Positions 17,772 to 27,575 of a DNA stretch of 64,000 nucleotides are shown here, in pieces. A program made the translations under genes and the position numbers. The stretch comes from DASWUZ01 sp036401375 (GTDB lineage: Bacteria; Acidobacteriota; Terriglobia; Terriglobales; Acidobacteriaceae), in assembly GCA_036401375.1 (NCBI GenBank), contig DASWVB010000002.1, forward strand, positions 1-64,000, read 5' to 3'. Below the pieces are notes generated by a model. It was not told the DNA's origin, did no database searches, and saw only the letters and a list, made by a program, of their open reading frames with translations. Positions within the stretch are counted from its first letter, which is position 1; every line of letters starts with the position of its first letter.

Positions 17772-20405
17772 TTGGCAGTAAAGGTAAAATTCGCGCGACC
17801 GGCGGTGCGGCGCTCTCCGCGCCTGCTGAGAGGGTTTCTGCTGGTAGTTGCTGCGATGGTACTCGCGGTGCTGCTCATCGGCGGAGCCGTCTTCGCCTAC
17901 TACTACCAGAAGTATGGCCAGGTGGTCGATGACCGCTTAAGCCGGCCGCTGTTTGAGAGTACTGCGCAAATTTACGCGGCACCGCGTGAGGTGCGCGTCG
18001 GGCAGAAGCTGAATGCGCATTCCCTGGCTGAGGAACTGCGCTCTGCCGGTTACAGCGAAGAGGGCAATGGCGGCGCTGCTGCGATCGGCTCCTATTCGCT
18101 GGGCGCTTCCTCGATCACTGTGCATCCGGGGCCGCAGTCCTACCATGCGCAGGATGGCGCGACGATCACCTTTGACAATGGATTAGTAACCCAGCTGAGC
18201 GGCGACAGCGGACAGGCGCTTGCCGCTTATGAGTTGGAGCCGGTACTGATCACCGGGCTCTCTGAGGATAAAAGCCGGGTGAAGCGGCGGCTGGTGGCTT
18301 ACGACGATCTGCCGCCGCAGCTGATCCAGGCAGTGACGAGCATCGAGGACCGCCGCTTCTTCGAGCACAGCGGGGTTGATTACTACAGCATGGCGGGGTG
18401 GACCTGGCATGACCTCCGCGGGGACCGACGCTTTGCCGGGGGCGCTTCAACCCTGACGATGCAGCTTGCGAAGATGTTTTTTCTGAGCGCGGAGAGGACG
18501 TTCAAGCGGAAGTTCATCCAGGTCGTCATCACCTTTCAGCTTGAGCATCGATTCAGCAAGCAGCAGATCTTCCAGATGTATGCAAACCAGGTGCCGATGG
18601 GGCAGCGCGGCAGCTTCGGCATCAATGGTTTTGGAGAGGCGGCCCAGGCCTACTTCGACAAGGATGTGCGCCAGCTCACATTGCCGGAGTGCGCCCTGCT
18701 CGCGGGTCTGATCCAGAGCCCGAGCCGGCTTAATCCTTACCGTCACCCGGAGCGGATGCTGGAGCGGCGCAACGTGGTGCTCGACTCCATGGTGGAGACC
18801 GGATCGATCACCAAGGTGCAGGCGGAGAATGCAAAGGCTGCGCCGCTGCGGCTCGCTTCCAATAACACGGATGCGGGTGAGGCGCCCTACTTCGTCGACC
18901 TGGTGAGCGAGCAGCTGCATCAGAAGCTGGGCGAGGGAGTCGCGAGCCAGGGCGGGCTGCGCATTTACACTTCGCTTGACCCTGACCTGCAGAGGGCGGC
19001 GGCGGCGGCGGTCGAAGAGGGTATGCGCAACGTCGACGATCTGCTGCTGAAGGCGCACACCCATCGCAAGAAGGATGGCACGACCAGCGTAGATCCGGTC
19101 GAGCGTCCGCAGGTGGCATTGATCGCGTTGAACCCGCATACGGGGCAGGTGCTGGCGCTGATCGGCGGGCGCAATTACGGCGCGAGCCAGTTGAATCACG
19201 CAATTGCGATGCGTCCCACGGGGTCGATCTTCAAGCCGTTTGTCTACGCGACGGCCTTTAACACAAGCCTCGCCGGCACTGAGCTGCCGGGCGGCGGCAT
19301 CTTCACGGCGACCACTTTATTGAAGGATGAGCCGACCACGTTTACCTTTGCCAACGGCACGCAGACCTACTCGCCGCACAACTACAAGGAAGAGTATCGC
19401 GGCGAGGTTCCGGCGATCAGGGCGCTGGCCTTTTCGCTGAATAATGCGACCATTTCGCTGGGGCAGATGGTGGGCTTCAACAATGTTGCGTCGCTGGCCC
19501 GCGATGCGGGCATCAAGAGCGCGCGGGGCACGCCCTCGGTGGCGCTCGGTACTTATTCTGCGACGCCGCTCGACATGGCCGGGGCTTATACCGTCTTCGC
19601 GAACGGCGGGGTCAAGATCGACCCTTGGCTGCTGGCATCCGTGCGCAGCTCTGATGGCAGCGTGCTCAACGACTACGCGCCCAATTCGAAGCCCGTGCTC
19701 GATCCGCGCGTCGCATACCTGACGACCAGCCTGATGGAAGGCGTGATGAACTTCGGCTATGGGTACGAGGCGCGGAAGCGCGGCTTCATGGCCCCCGCCG
19801 CCGGTAAGACCGGAACGGAGAACGACGCGTGGTTTGCCGGGTACACGAGCAACCTGATCTGCATCGTCTGGGTAGGCAACGACGACTATACGGACATCAA
19901 GCTTCCGGGTGCGCTGGCGGCGGCTCCGATCTGGGCGGAGTTCATGAAGCGAGCCCAGCAGCTGCCGCAGTATTCTGACATGCGGGAGTTTGTGCCTCCG
20001 GTGGGGATTGTGCAGGTGCGCCTGGATAAAGTGACCAACCTGCTTTCGAATGAGACCTGCCCGGCCGCTTACAACGCGGCATTTCTAGAGGGCTCTGCGC
20101 CTACCGATACGTGTGATCACGCCAACGGCGATCAGCGAAATCTGTTTGAGAAGCTGTTCAATATAGGCAGCGGCCCAAAGGTGCTGCCTCCATCGACCGA
20201 TGGCCAGCCCGCAACGTCCCAAGACCAGACGCTGCCGCCGTCTGCGCGAGCGGCAGATGACGGTCCGACGGTGGTGGACGAAAACGGAAACCCTGTTCCT
20301 GTCCAGTCAAAGAAGAAGAAGGGGTTCTTTGGACGAATGTTCGGGTCAGGGGACAAGGAGCCGCCCAAGCCTTCGCCTGCTCCTGCCGCGCCACCCCAGC
20401 AATAG
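17772..20405 (+). CDS. Bifunctional penicillin-binding protein 1 (class A PBP)
   Basis: An 877-residue peptidoglycan synthase anchored by one N-terminal TM segment (about 18-42). Residues about 60-170 form a UB2H-like domain as in E. coli PBP1b. The glycosyltransferase (GT51) domain has EDRRFFEHSGVDY (E192), GGASTLTMQLAK and the RKFIQVVITFQLE segment. The transpeptidase domain has S485-x-x-K488 (SIFK), the SLN motif and GKTGT. The tail after about 760 is Pro/Lys-rich and disordered. The only in-frame start near the basic N-terminus is the TTG at 17772. It polymerises and crosslinks cell-wall strands; it follows proS in the same direction. Confidence 0.93.
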   Translation: MAVKVKFARPAVRRSPRLLRGFLLVVAAMVLAVLLIGGAVFAYYYQKYGQVVDDRLSRPLFESTAQIYAAPREVRVGQKLNAHSLAEELRSAGYSEEGNGGAAAIGSYSLGASSITVHPGPQSYHAQDGATITFDNGLVTQLSGDSGQALAAYELEPVLITGLSEDKSRVKRRLVAYDDLPPQLIQAVTSIEDRRFFEHSGVDYYSMAGWTWHDLRGDRRFAGGASTLTMQLAKMFFLSAERTFKRKFIQVVITFQLEHRFSKQQIFQMYANQVPMGQRGSFGINGFGEAAQAYFDKDVRQLTLPECALLAGLIQSPSRLNPYRHPERMLERRNVVLDSMVETGSITKVQAENAKAAPLRLASNNTDAGEAPYFVDLVSEQLHQKLGEGVASQGGLRIYTSLDPDLQRAAAAAVEEGMRNVDDLLLKAHTHRKKDGTTSVDPVERPQVALIALNPHTGQVLALIGGRNYGASQLNHAIAMRPTGSIFKPFVYATAFNTSLAGTELPGGGIFTATTLLKDEPTTFTFANGTQTYSPHNYKEEYRGEVPAIRALAFSLNNATISLGQMVGFNNVASLARDAGIKSARGTPSVALGTYSATPLDMAGAYTVFANGGVKIDPWLLASVRSSDGSVLNDYAPNSKPVLDPRVAYLTTSLMEGVMNFGYGYEARKRGFMAPAAGKTGTENDAWFAGYTSNLICIVWVGNDDYTDIKLPGALAAAPIWAEFMKRAQQLPQYSDMREFVPPVGIVQVRLDKVTNLLSNETCPAAYNAAFLEGSAPTDTCDHANGDQRNLFEKLFNIGSGPKVLPPSTDGQPATSQDQTLPPSARAADDGPTVVDENGNPVPVQSKKKKGFFGRMFGSGDKEPPKPSPAPAAPPQQ

Positions 20406-20465
20406 CAACCGTGGCAGCTGCTTGATTGCGAACAAACGCAAACACTGTGACATATGTGTGTAGGC

Positions 20466-21383
20466 CTAGGAGCCGCAGCCGACTTTTCGTCGTGCGATGG
20501 GGTTGCTCCAGCCCTCAATCGCTGAATTGCTGGCGTCCGCCTCCACTGGCTGAGGCATGGGCTGGCATTGCGGGCACCAGTAGGTTGAGCGCGCTCCGAG
20601 GGCCTGCTTCCTGGTGAGGATGGGCGTGCCGCAGCGGCGGCACGGACGTCCGCGCCGGCCGTAGACCCAGAGTTTTGCGCCGGGGTTTGCGGCTCCGGTG
20701 GTGCGTCGGCCCCCGGTGTAGGTCACGATGGAGTCGCCGTGCGCGGCAGTGACATTGGCCTGCAGGTATTTTCTCGCTGTATCCAGCAGGCATTCGATCT
20801 CCGATTTGCCGAGCGAGGAGACCAGGCGAAACGGGTTCACTCCGCAGGCGAAGCAGATCTCTGATTTGAAGACGTTGCCTGCTCCTGCGATCACCCGCTG
20901 GTTCAGGATTGCATCTGCCACTTCGACAGTGGCTTGTTCGCGCAGCCGGGCTGTTGCCTCGTCGACTGAGAACTGCGCTGCAAGCAGATCGGGCCCGAGC
21001 CGTGGAATTGCGGGGTGCCGTTCGAGCGAACGCGCGGTATGGAACTGCGCCACGGGCACTAGAAACGCCACGGCCTGCCACTCAGAGGTGGAGAGGACGA
21101 TGCGCATGTGGCTGCGGGGGCGGCGCCAGCGCTCCCCGGGTCGATAGAGGTGCCAGGTGCCATTCATCAGCATGTGGGTGACGAGCACGAGGTCGCCGGA
21201 GAGGGAGATCAGCAGCCATTTGCCGCGTGCCTCGACATTATCGACGGTGCGGCCGACAACGGAGGCATTGTCATGAATGCTCGCAAGCTGGGCATAGGCG
21301 GTTTCGAAGCCGGTGACCTGCCTTCCTGCGAGGGCGGTCTTTAGTCCGCGTGCCGAGCGGAAGATTGTGTCTCCTTCGGGCAT
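20466..21383 (-). CDS. nei: Fpg/Nei family DNA glycosylase (endonuclease VIII-like)
   Basis: A 305-residue base-excision repair enzyme. The start MPEGDTIFRSA gives the catalytic Pro2 and Glu3 of Nei-type enzymes after Met removal. The helix-two-turn-helix region has LNQRVIAGAGNVFKSE with the DNA-binding Asn. A zinc finger near the end has CRRCG and WCPQC. A 20-residue tail follows the finger. It removes oxidised bases and nicks the abasic site. It starts two bases after the lhr stop, so the two are co-translated; the lhr-nei pairing is also known in mycobacteria. Confidence 0.93.
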   Translation of the reverse strand: MPEGDTIFRSARGLKTALAGRQVTGFETAYAQLASIHDNASVVGRTVDNVEARGKWLLISLSGDLVLVTHMLMNGTWHLYRPGERWRRPRSHMRIVLSTSEWQAVAFLVPVAQFHTARSLERHPAIPRLGPDLLAAQFSVDEATARLREQATVEVADAILNQRVIAGAGNVFKSEICFACGVNPFRLVSSLGKSEIECLLDTARKYLQANVTAAHGDSIVTYTGGRRTTGAANPGAKLWVYGRRGRPCRRCGTPILTRKQALGARSTYWCPQCQPMPQPVEADASNSAIEGWSNPIARRKVGCGS

Positions 21384-21385
21384 GG

Positions 21386-24300
21386 CTAGTCCGCCTCCTC
21401 CAGGATCTCTGGTGCGAGCGCTGCAGTGGCGAGCGCCGGCTGCTCTGGCGAGGCTACAGGCTGTAGCACGCGACGCAGACTGAAGCCGAGAGGCGCGACG
21501 AGGAAGCCGGCGTCCTGCAGCGCTCTCGCCATGGGATGCGCGTGGGCAGGGTCTCCATTGATAGTCGAGATCAGCATGCCACCGCGATGATCGTGTTCGC
21601 GGCGTCGCATGTCTTCGTGCCCGTTGGCGGCGAGAAATGTTGCGAGGTCGCGGGCGCAGTTGCTGCGGTCGGGTTCATCGGCAGGAAGAAAGACCTGCAC
21701 GTTGGGATTGCTGCGGCGCAGGTAGGCGACCAGTTCACCATTACGCAGGATGACGGTGGGGCCAACGCTGCGGGTGAGCGAACGAGGCGCGGCGTCGTCG
21801 GTGCTCAAGAGCTCGGACGCCTCTGGCCAACGCAGGATAGAGCCATAAGGGTTCGCAGGATCGGTCGCGGCGATCGCCACCATCTCAGGGCGCTCGGGCT
21901 GCGGACGGCTGCGAAGAGAGCGTAATAGATCGACCGCGGCAGGGAGGGCGAACTGTGCGGCTCCAAGGCCGGCGACGAAATAGCCGCGACGGATGCGGCC
22001 ACTCTCTTCGAGAGCCTTCAAGACGTCATAGACGGCACTGAAGCCGCCGGGCAGGTTCTCCTGCGCGACGGTCTCGCGAGTGAGGATGCCGTGACGGTTC
22101 AATAGCTGCATGGCGATCGCGTGCGCCCATGCGGTGTAATCCTGCGCGCTTTGACTCTGAGGCTTGGCGGTATCGGAGGAGACGTTGCGCAGCAGACTCC
22201 AGCGACCCTGTGCGCTCGGTGGAGTGGTGCGCCGGGAGCGAAACGTTACACCGGTATTATGCTGGCGCTTGGCCTGCCTGGAGGGTGAGGGCCGGGCCAC
22301 GTAGGCGCGCAGAGCATGGAAGGTGTCGTTGGTGACGAGGCCGCGCCAGACGAGACTCCACAGGGCGTCCATGGTCTCGCCGGGGTATCCTCCGCCGACT
22401 GCGTCGTGCAACTGCACGAAAAACATTGCGCCTCCCCGGGCGAGCTCAGCCACCAGCGCTTCTTCGCGTTCGCTCAACGGAGTGTCCTTGTCCGCGGTGC
22501 GCGGCGGCAGCAGGGTGGCCAGGTTGTCTGAGAGGTACAGGGCGATGCGGCCATCGTGTTCACCGATCGGATCGATGCCGCGCCAGACTACCTCGCCTGA
22601 TGCGATCAGTGTGTCGAGGCTTTCTGCTGTGAAATTGCTGAGGCGGGCCGGCAGGATTGCTGTCTCGAGCAGCGAGGCAGCGAGCGGAGCGCCTTGAAGT
22701 GACTCGATGGTGTCGAGCAGCGCATCGAGGCCGCGGCGGCGCTGCAACACGCCTTGCCAGTGGGTGTTGAGACGCGCGAGCATCTGCTGCTCGACGGGCT
22801 CAACCTCTTTGCGCAGACGGGCGAGGGACTTGCGCCGAATCATGCGCAGTACTTCCGCGTCGCACCACTCGCGGTGCACTCCGCCGGGCCGGAAGCCGCC
22901 CTCGACGATGCGTGCGTCGAGCAGCAGAGTGTGCAGGGCGGCCTCGGCCTGGGCCTGATCTACGCCAAAGCGTGCTGTCACCTCGGGCAGCGTGAACGGG
23001 CCATGGGTGCGGGCGAAGCGGCGAAGCAGCTCGAGCAGCGGCGCGGCAACAGTCGCGAGCAGGGCAGTGGGCAATCCGGGAGGCAGCGGGACGCCGAGTG
23101 CGTCGCGGTAGCGTGCCGCGTCTTCGACGGCAATCAGGCGCTTCTCGCCTGCTACCTTGATCTCGAGCAGGCGGCGAGCACGAACGAGGCGCGGCAGGTT
23201 GTCGAGGAGTTCCGGGGTTGCGATGCGTTTAGAGAGTTCCTCGCGCGAGAGGTCGCCGAGGCGCAGCAACAGGTCGTGCAGGCCGTCGGCGGAGCGCGCG
23301 CGCATCGTCTCGGTGAGCGCCTGCAGCTGCTCTTCGACTTCGGCGATTGCGTCGGCGTCGAGCAACTCACGCAGGTCGGCATCGCCGAGCAGGTCGCGTA
23401 GCTGTTCCTGGTCGATCGAGAGCGCCTGGGCACGGCGCTCAGCCAGCGGTGCATCGCCGTCGTAGATGTAGTTCGCGACATAGCTGAAGAGCAGAGACGA
23501 GGCGAAGGGCGACGGCGTGCGGGAGTCGACCACATGCACACGGACCTGGCGCGCGGCGATGGCCCGCAGTATCTCCTGCAGAGCGGGCATGTCGAAGACG
23601 TCGCGCATGCATTCGCGATAGGTCTCGAGCAGCATGGGAAAGGAGGGGTAGCGCGATGCAACCGAGAGCAGGTCATAGGCGCGTTTCCGCTGCTGCCAGA
23701 GGGGTGCGCGGCCTTGTGCGCGGCGGCGCGGCAGCAGCAGCGCGCGGGCTGCGCTCTCTCTGAACTTCGCAGCAAACAGCGCAGTTGAGCCGAGCTGACG
23801 CAGGACCAGCTCCGAGGCCTCCTCCGCGCCGGGGATCAACTGCTCTGCATCGGGTGCGGCATCGCTGTCGGGGAAGCGCATGACGAATCCATCGTCGGCC
23901 CACATGGTCTCGACGTCGGCGCCGCCCGCTGCGCGAATCCTGCCGGTGACCGCCATGGCCCACGGCGCATGCACGCGGCTGCCGAAGGGGGTGAGCACGC
24001 AGACTCTCCAGTCGCCGAGCTCATCGCGGGTGCGCTCGATCACGATGGTGCGATCATCTGGCACAGCCACGGTTGCAATCTCCTGGTCGGCGAGATAGCG
24101 GATGAGATTCTCAGCGGCGCCGGGCTGCAGGTCGTGTTCGCGGGTGAGACGGCTGAGGGCCGCGTTGCGCGGCATCTCGCGAAGTTCGCGGGTGAGTGCG
24201 CCGATGCGGCGGCCAAACTCAAGGGGCCTGCCCGCCTGGTCTCCATGCCAGAACGGCATCTTGCCGGGTTCGCCGGGCGCCGGGCTGACGAGCACGCGGT

Positions 24301-26431
24301 CATGCGTGATCTCGTCTATGCGCCACGTCGAGGCGCCGAGGATGAAGGTGTCGCCGGAGTGGCTTTCGAAGACCATCTCCTCATCGAGCTCGCCTACGCG
24401 CACGGGCCTGCCCTCGGGGCTGCCGGAGAGGAAGACGCCGTAGAGGCCGCGGTCCGGAATGGTGCCGCCGTTGAGGATCGCGAGGCTCTTGACGCCCTCT
24501 CGCGGCGTGAGCACGTTGTGGATGCGGTCCCAGGTGATGCGCGGCCGCAGCTCGGCAAACTCGTCCGACGGATAGCGGCCGGCGAGCAGATCGAGTACTC
24601 CGTCAAAGGCGGACCTGCTGAGCGCAGAGAAGGGTGCGGAGTGGCGGATGATGGTGAAGAGCTCTTCGACGCCGATCTGCGCGGCGGGTGCAGGCTCGCC
24701 CTTTTTGCGGGCGGCCAGACTCACAGACGGCGGCTGAGCGACGGTCGCGACGATCTGCTGAGCGAGGACGTCGAGGGGGTTGCGCAGGAAGCGCGTCGAC
24801 TCCACAAGGCCCTCGTGCATGGCGCGGGTGACGGCCGCACAAGCGACGAGGTCTGCACGATACTTGGGGAAGATGATGCCTTCGCTGGCCGCGCCGACGT
24901 GATGACCGGCGCGACCGATGCGCTGCATGCCGCTCGCGACCGAGGGCGGCGCCTCGATCTGGATGACGAGGTCGATGGCGCCCATGTCGATGCCGAGCTC
25001 GAGGGAGGAGGTGGCGACCAGTGCGCGGATGCTGCCGGCCTTGAGGAGCTCTTCAATCTCCGATCGCTGGCTCGCGGCGAGCGAGCCGTGATGGGCGCGG
25101 GCCAGCGATTCGCCGGCCAGTTCGTTGAGGGCGCCGGCGAGGCGTTCGGCGACGCGGCGGCTGTTGACGAAGATGAGTGTCGAGGTGCGCTGGCGCACGA
25201 TCTCGAGCAGCCGCGGATGGATGGCGCTCCAGATGGAGGTGCGCTTCGGTGCGGCCGAGGCGGCTCCGCTCGAGACCTCTTCGAGCTGCCCGAGACGCGC
25301 CATGTCCTCGACGGGCACCTCGATGGTGAGGTCGAGGCGCTTCGGCTCCTGCGCGTTGATGATGGTGACGGGGCGGAAGCGGGTGGGCGTGTCGGTGCCG
25401 GCGGGGTCGGTGCTCTCTACGGTTTCCGTCCCACTCATCGCTGAGAGCGCGATGAATGGGGCACCCGCTTTGTCTGTGACTTCAGGTGAATCTCTACTTT
25501 CAGGCGCGCGAGTGAGTCCGGCCGGGTCTTGCGTATTAGCCGGAGTTAAGGATTGCACGGGCACGCTGCCGATTGTGGTGACGTACTCGGCACCCGCTAG
25601 AAAGTGGGCTACCTCTTCGAGTGGGCGCTGGGTTGCGGAGAGACCGATGCGCTGGATGGGCTGCGCGGCGATGGCCTCAAGGCGTTCGAGCGAGAGCGCC
25701 ATGTGGGCTCCGCGTTTGGTGGGGACGAGGGCGTGAATCTCATCCACGATGACGGTGTCGACGGTGCGAAGACCTGCGGCGGCGTCCGATGTGAGCAGCA
25801 GGTAGAGCGACTCGGGGGTGGTGATGAGGATCTCGGCGGGGTGGCGGCGGAAGCGGCTGCGCTCTTTTTGCGAGGTGTCGCCGGTGCGGACGCTGATCTC
25901 CGGCTGATGGACCGTGATGCCTTGCTGGCGCGCCATGTTCATGATGCCGGCGAGCGGGGAACGGAGGTTGCGTTCGACGTCGACGGCGAGCGCCTTGAGC
26001 GGGCTGATGTAGATGACCCGGCAGCCTTCGACCGGCTTCGTACTCGCGTTTTGTTTTGCTCCCTGGCTAAGCTTGGCGTCGTCAACCGCCGGCCCGCGCT
26101 CTGAGCGCAGCATGAGCCGGTCGAGGCACCAGAGAAAGGCAGTGAGCGTCTTGCCGGTGCCGGTGGGCGCGAGGATGAGCGTGCTCTCGCCGCGCGCGAT
26201 GGCCGGCCAGCCGAGGCGCTGGGGTGCGGTGGGATGGTCGAAGACGGCGCGGAACCAGGCCGCAGTTACGGGGTGGAAGAGGTCGAGGACGTCGACTTCC
26301 GAGACCAATGGATTCGACTTTGCCGGGAGCTGAAGATCGCCGGCAGCGCTGCGGGGGCCAGACCTCGACCGGGCAGGCTTTTCCGCCGCAGAGTGCTTGC
26401 CGGATTGAGGTGGTTGCTTTCCTGCTGCCAT
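21386..26431 (-). CDS. lhr: Lhr-type ATP-dependent DNA helicase (large)
   Basis: A 1681-residue superfamily 2 helicase. The N-terminal core has Walker A APTGTGKT (88-95), the DEIH Walker B box (about 230), SATQRP motif III, and motifs V/VI (LELGIDMGAIDLV, QRIGRAGH). Winged-helix and Lhr-specific domains follow to about residue 900, and the long C-terminal domain of bacterial Lhr after it. Between motif III and the second RecA domain there is an insertion of about 65 low-complexity residues. Lhr is a 3'-5' translocase induced by DNA damage. The downstream gene is nei, two bases away, fitting a repair operon. No ribosome site is seen before the ATG. Confidence 0.95.
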   Translation of the reverse strand: MAAGKQPPQSGKHSAAEKPARSRSGPRSAAGDLQLPAKSNPLVSEVDVLDLFHPVTAAWFRAVFDHPTAPQRLGWPAIARGESTLILAPTGTGKTLTAFLWCLDRLMLRSERGPAVDDAKLSQGAKQNASTKPVEGCRVIYISPLKALAVDVERNLRSPLAGIMNMARQQGITVHQPEISVRTGDTSQKERSRFRRHPAEILITTPESLYLLLTSDAAAGLRTVDTVIVDEIHALVPTKRGAHMALSLERLEAIAAQPIQRIGLSATQRPLEEVAHFLAGAEYVTTIGSVPVQSLTPANTQDPAGLTRAPESRDSPEVTDKAGAPFIALSAMSGTETVESTDPAGTDTPTRFRPVTIINAQEPKRLDLTIEVPVEDMARLGQLEEVSSGAASAAPKRTSIWSAIHPRLLEIVRQRTSTLIFVNSRRVAERLAGALNELAGESLARAHHGSLAASQRSEIEELLKAGSIRALVATSSLELGIDMGAIDLVIQIEAPPSVASGMQRIGRAGHHVGAASEGIIFPKYRADLVACAAVTRAMHEGLVESTRFLRNPLDVLAQQIVATVAQPPSVSLAARKKGEPAPAAQIGVEELFTIIRHSAPFSALSRSAFDGVLDLLAGRYPSDEFAELRPRITWDRIHNVLTPREGVKSLAILNGGTIPDRGLYGVFLSGSPEGRPVRVGELDEEMVFESHSGDTFILGASTWRIDEITHDRVLVSPAPGEPGKMPFWHGDQAGRPLEFGRRIGALTRELREMPRNAALSRLTREHDLQPGAAENLIRYLADQEIATVAVPDDRTIVIERTRDELGDWRVCVLTPFGSRVHAPWAMAVTGRIRAAGGADVETMWADDGFVMRFPDSDAAPDAEQLIPGAEEASELVLRQLGSTALFAAKFRESAARALLLPRRRAQGRAPLWQQRKRAYDLLSVASRYPSFPMLLETYRECMRDVFDMPALQEILRAIAARQVRVHVVDSRTPSPFASSLLFSYVANYIYDGDAPLAERRAQALSIDQEQLRDLLGDADLRELLDADAIAEVEEQLQALTETMRARSADGLHDLLLRLGDLSREELSKRIATPELLDNLPRLVRARRLLEIKVAGEKRLIAVEDAARYRDALGVPLPPGLPTALLATVAAPLLELLRRFARTHGPFTLPEVTARFGVDQAQAEAALHTLLLDARIVEGGFRPGGVHREWCDAEVLRMIRRKSLARLRKEVEPVEQQMLARLNTHWQGVLQRRRGLDALLDTIESLQGAPLAASLLETAILPARLSNFTAESLDTLIASGEVVWRGIDPIGEHDGRIALYLSDNLATLLPPRTADKDTPLSEREEALVAELARGGAMFFVQLHDAVGGGYPGETMDALWSLVWRGLVTNDTFHALRAYVARPSPSRQAKRQHNTGVTFRSRRTTPPSAQGRWSLLRNVSSDTAKPQSQSAQDYTAWAHAIAMQLLNRHGILTRETVAQENLPGGFSAVYDVLKALEESGRIRRGYFVAGLGAAQFALPAAVDLLRSLRSRPQPERPEMVAIAATDPANPYGSILRWPEASELLSTDDAAPRSLTRSVGPTVILRNGELVAYLRRSNPNVQVFLPADEPDRSNCARDLATFLAANGHEDMRRREHDHRGGMLISTINGDPAHAHPMARALQDAGFLVAPLGFSLRRVLQPVASPEQPALATAALAPEILEEAD

Positions 26432-26565
26432 ACGGTTCGCCAGCAGGATACCCCGCCTACCCCGTTAAGATGCTACTCGAATGGCGGGATCATTGGCGGC
26501 CGGAATGAGAGCTTCCACGCGCCGAAGTGCGGTGCTGCCCGGCGACCGCCCGAGCTGATCGCCTG

Positions 26566-27216
26566 CTATGGAAGCGAGTCCGGCGCCAGTGAGACAAGCC
26601 GGCTACGCAGTTCGTCGACCTCTTCGCGGAGGCGGGCTACCTCTGCTTCCAACGCGTCGAGCCGGGCTGAGCCGGGCGCAGATGCAATCGGAGGCAGCCT
26701 GACGGCGGCTTCGGTGGCCTCGACGTCTCCCGAGAAGAGGTGCGCATAGCGTGCTTCCTTGGTTCCGGGTTGCCGAGTGAGACTTGCGACCATCGGCGGC
26801 TCGCGGCGCGCGAGCCGTTCCAAGGTGGAGAGCACGTCGGCGGTGTCTTCAAATGCGAAGAGGCGTTCGGTGCGGCTGCGCAGCTCGCCCGGGGTCTGCG
26901 GACCTCGCAGCAGCAGCACACATAGAACCGCCTCTTCGCGCCGCCCGAAGTTGAAGACCTCGGGGAGGCGGTGCTCATACTTCGCAACCCGGCCACTGGA
27001 GGGTGCGCCGGCCGCGAGACCTTTGTCTCCGAGGGTATGCAGAGCCTGCAGCACGTCATCCTCGCCGAGGTTGAGGAAAGGGTCCCGGTTGGAACGCTGG
27101 TTGCACGCGTTCACGAGCGCGTTGAGGGAGAGCGGGTAGTAGTCGGGGGTTGAGATCGCCTTTTCGACGAGGCAGCCGAGGACCCTCACCTCGTTGCCGT
27201 TGAGCTTCGGTTCCAT
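26566..27216 (-). CDS. YceH/DUF480 family protein
   Basis: A 216-residue protein of the UPF0502/YceH family, two winged-helix domains of unknown role. The family start EVRVLGCLVEKAISTPDYYPL and the NACNQRSNRDP motif are present, followed by the second wing with RGPQTPGELRSR. The end is a short coiled coil (LDALEAEVARLREEVDELR). The frame is open to 27327, but homology begins at the ATG at 27216. Its neighbour lhr is 134 bases downstream on the same strand; no functional tie is visible. Confidence 0.9.
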   Translation of the reverse strand: MEPKLNGNEVRVLGCLVEKAISTPDYYPLSLNALVNACNQRSNRDPFLNLGEDDVLQALHTLGDKGLAAGAPSSGRVAKYEHRLPEVFNFGRREEAVLCVLLLRGPQTPGELRSRTERLFAFEDTADVLSTLERLARREPPMVASLTRQPGTKEARYAHLFSGDVEATEAAVRLPPIASAPGSARLDALEAEVARLREEVDELRSRLVSLAPDSLP

Positions 27217-27428
27217 GCTGTGTTTTCCCGTCCGTTCAGGCTGCAGGGATGCTGCGCGCAGTTCTCTGCAGCTGAGCTGTCGCGGCCTGTGAACAGGGTA
27301 CACGGTGAGTACGACGGCGGGTGGCACATCGCGGCGAGGAAGGGCATGGCGTTTTGACGCACCTGCGACGCGTTGCTAGCATCGAGGCTGGTGTTGCGTG
27401 CGGTGTCAGTCGCGCCGCCAGGGAATGC

Positions 27429-27505
27429 GTCCCCGTCGTCTAGCCGGCCCAGGACACCGCCCTTTCACGGCGAAAACATCGGTTCGAATCCGGTCGGGGA
27501 CGCCA
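27429..27505 (+). tRNA. tRNA-Glu (anticodon TTC)
   Basis: A full cloverleaf with encoded CCA: acceptor GTCCCCG (27429-27435) with CGGGGAC (27495-27501), discriminator G, CCA at 27503-27505. The D-arm is GTCT..AGGAC, the anticodon loop is CTTTCAC giving TTC, and the T-loop is TTCGAAT. It is nearly identical in plan to other bacterial tRNA-Glu genes. One oddity: the last pair of the anticodon stem is C against A (ccgcc with ggcga). Its 3' 41 bases plus two more recur in degenerate form at 30108-30150. Confidence 0.95.
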
Positions 27506-27575
27506 ATGCCAGTAGTATGGCTGCCGACCGGCCCGCAGCGGGGAAGTTTCCCTGGTCAGGGCGCACTTTGCGGGC

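Noticed and set aside
23969..25444. 491-residue ORF antisense to lhr
   Set aside because: Overlaps the helicase motifs of lhr and shows no family signal.
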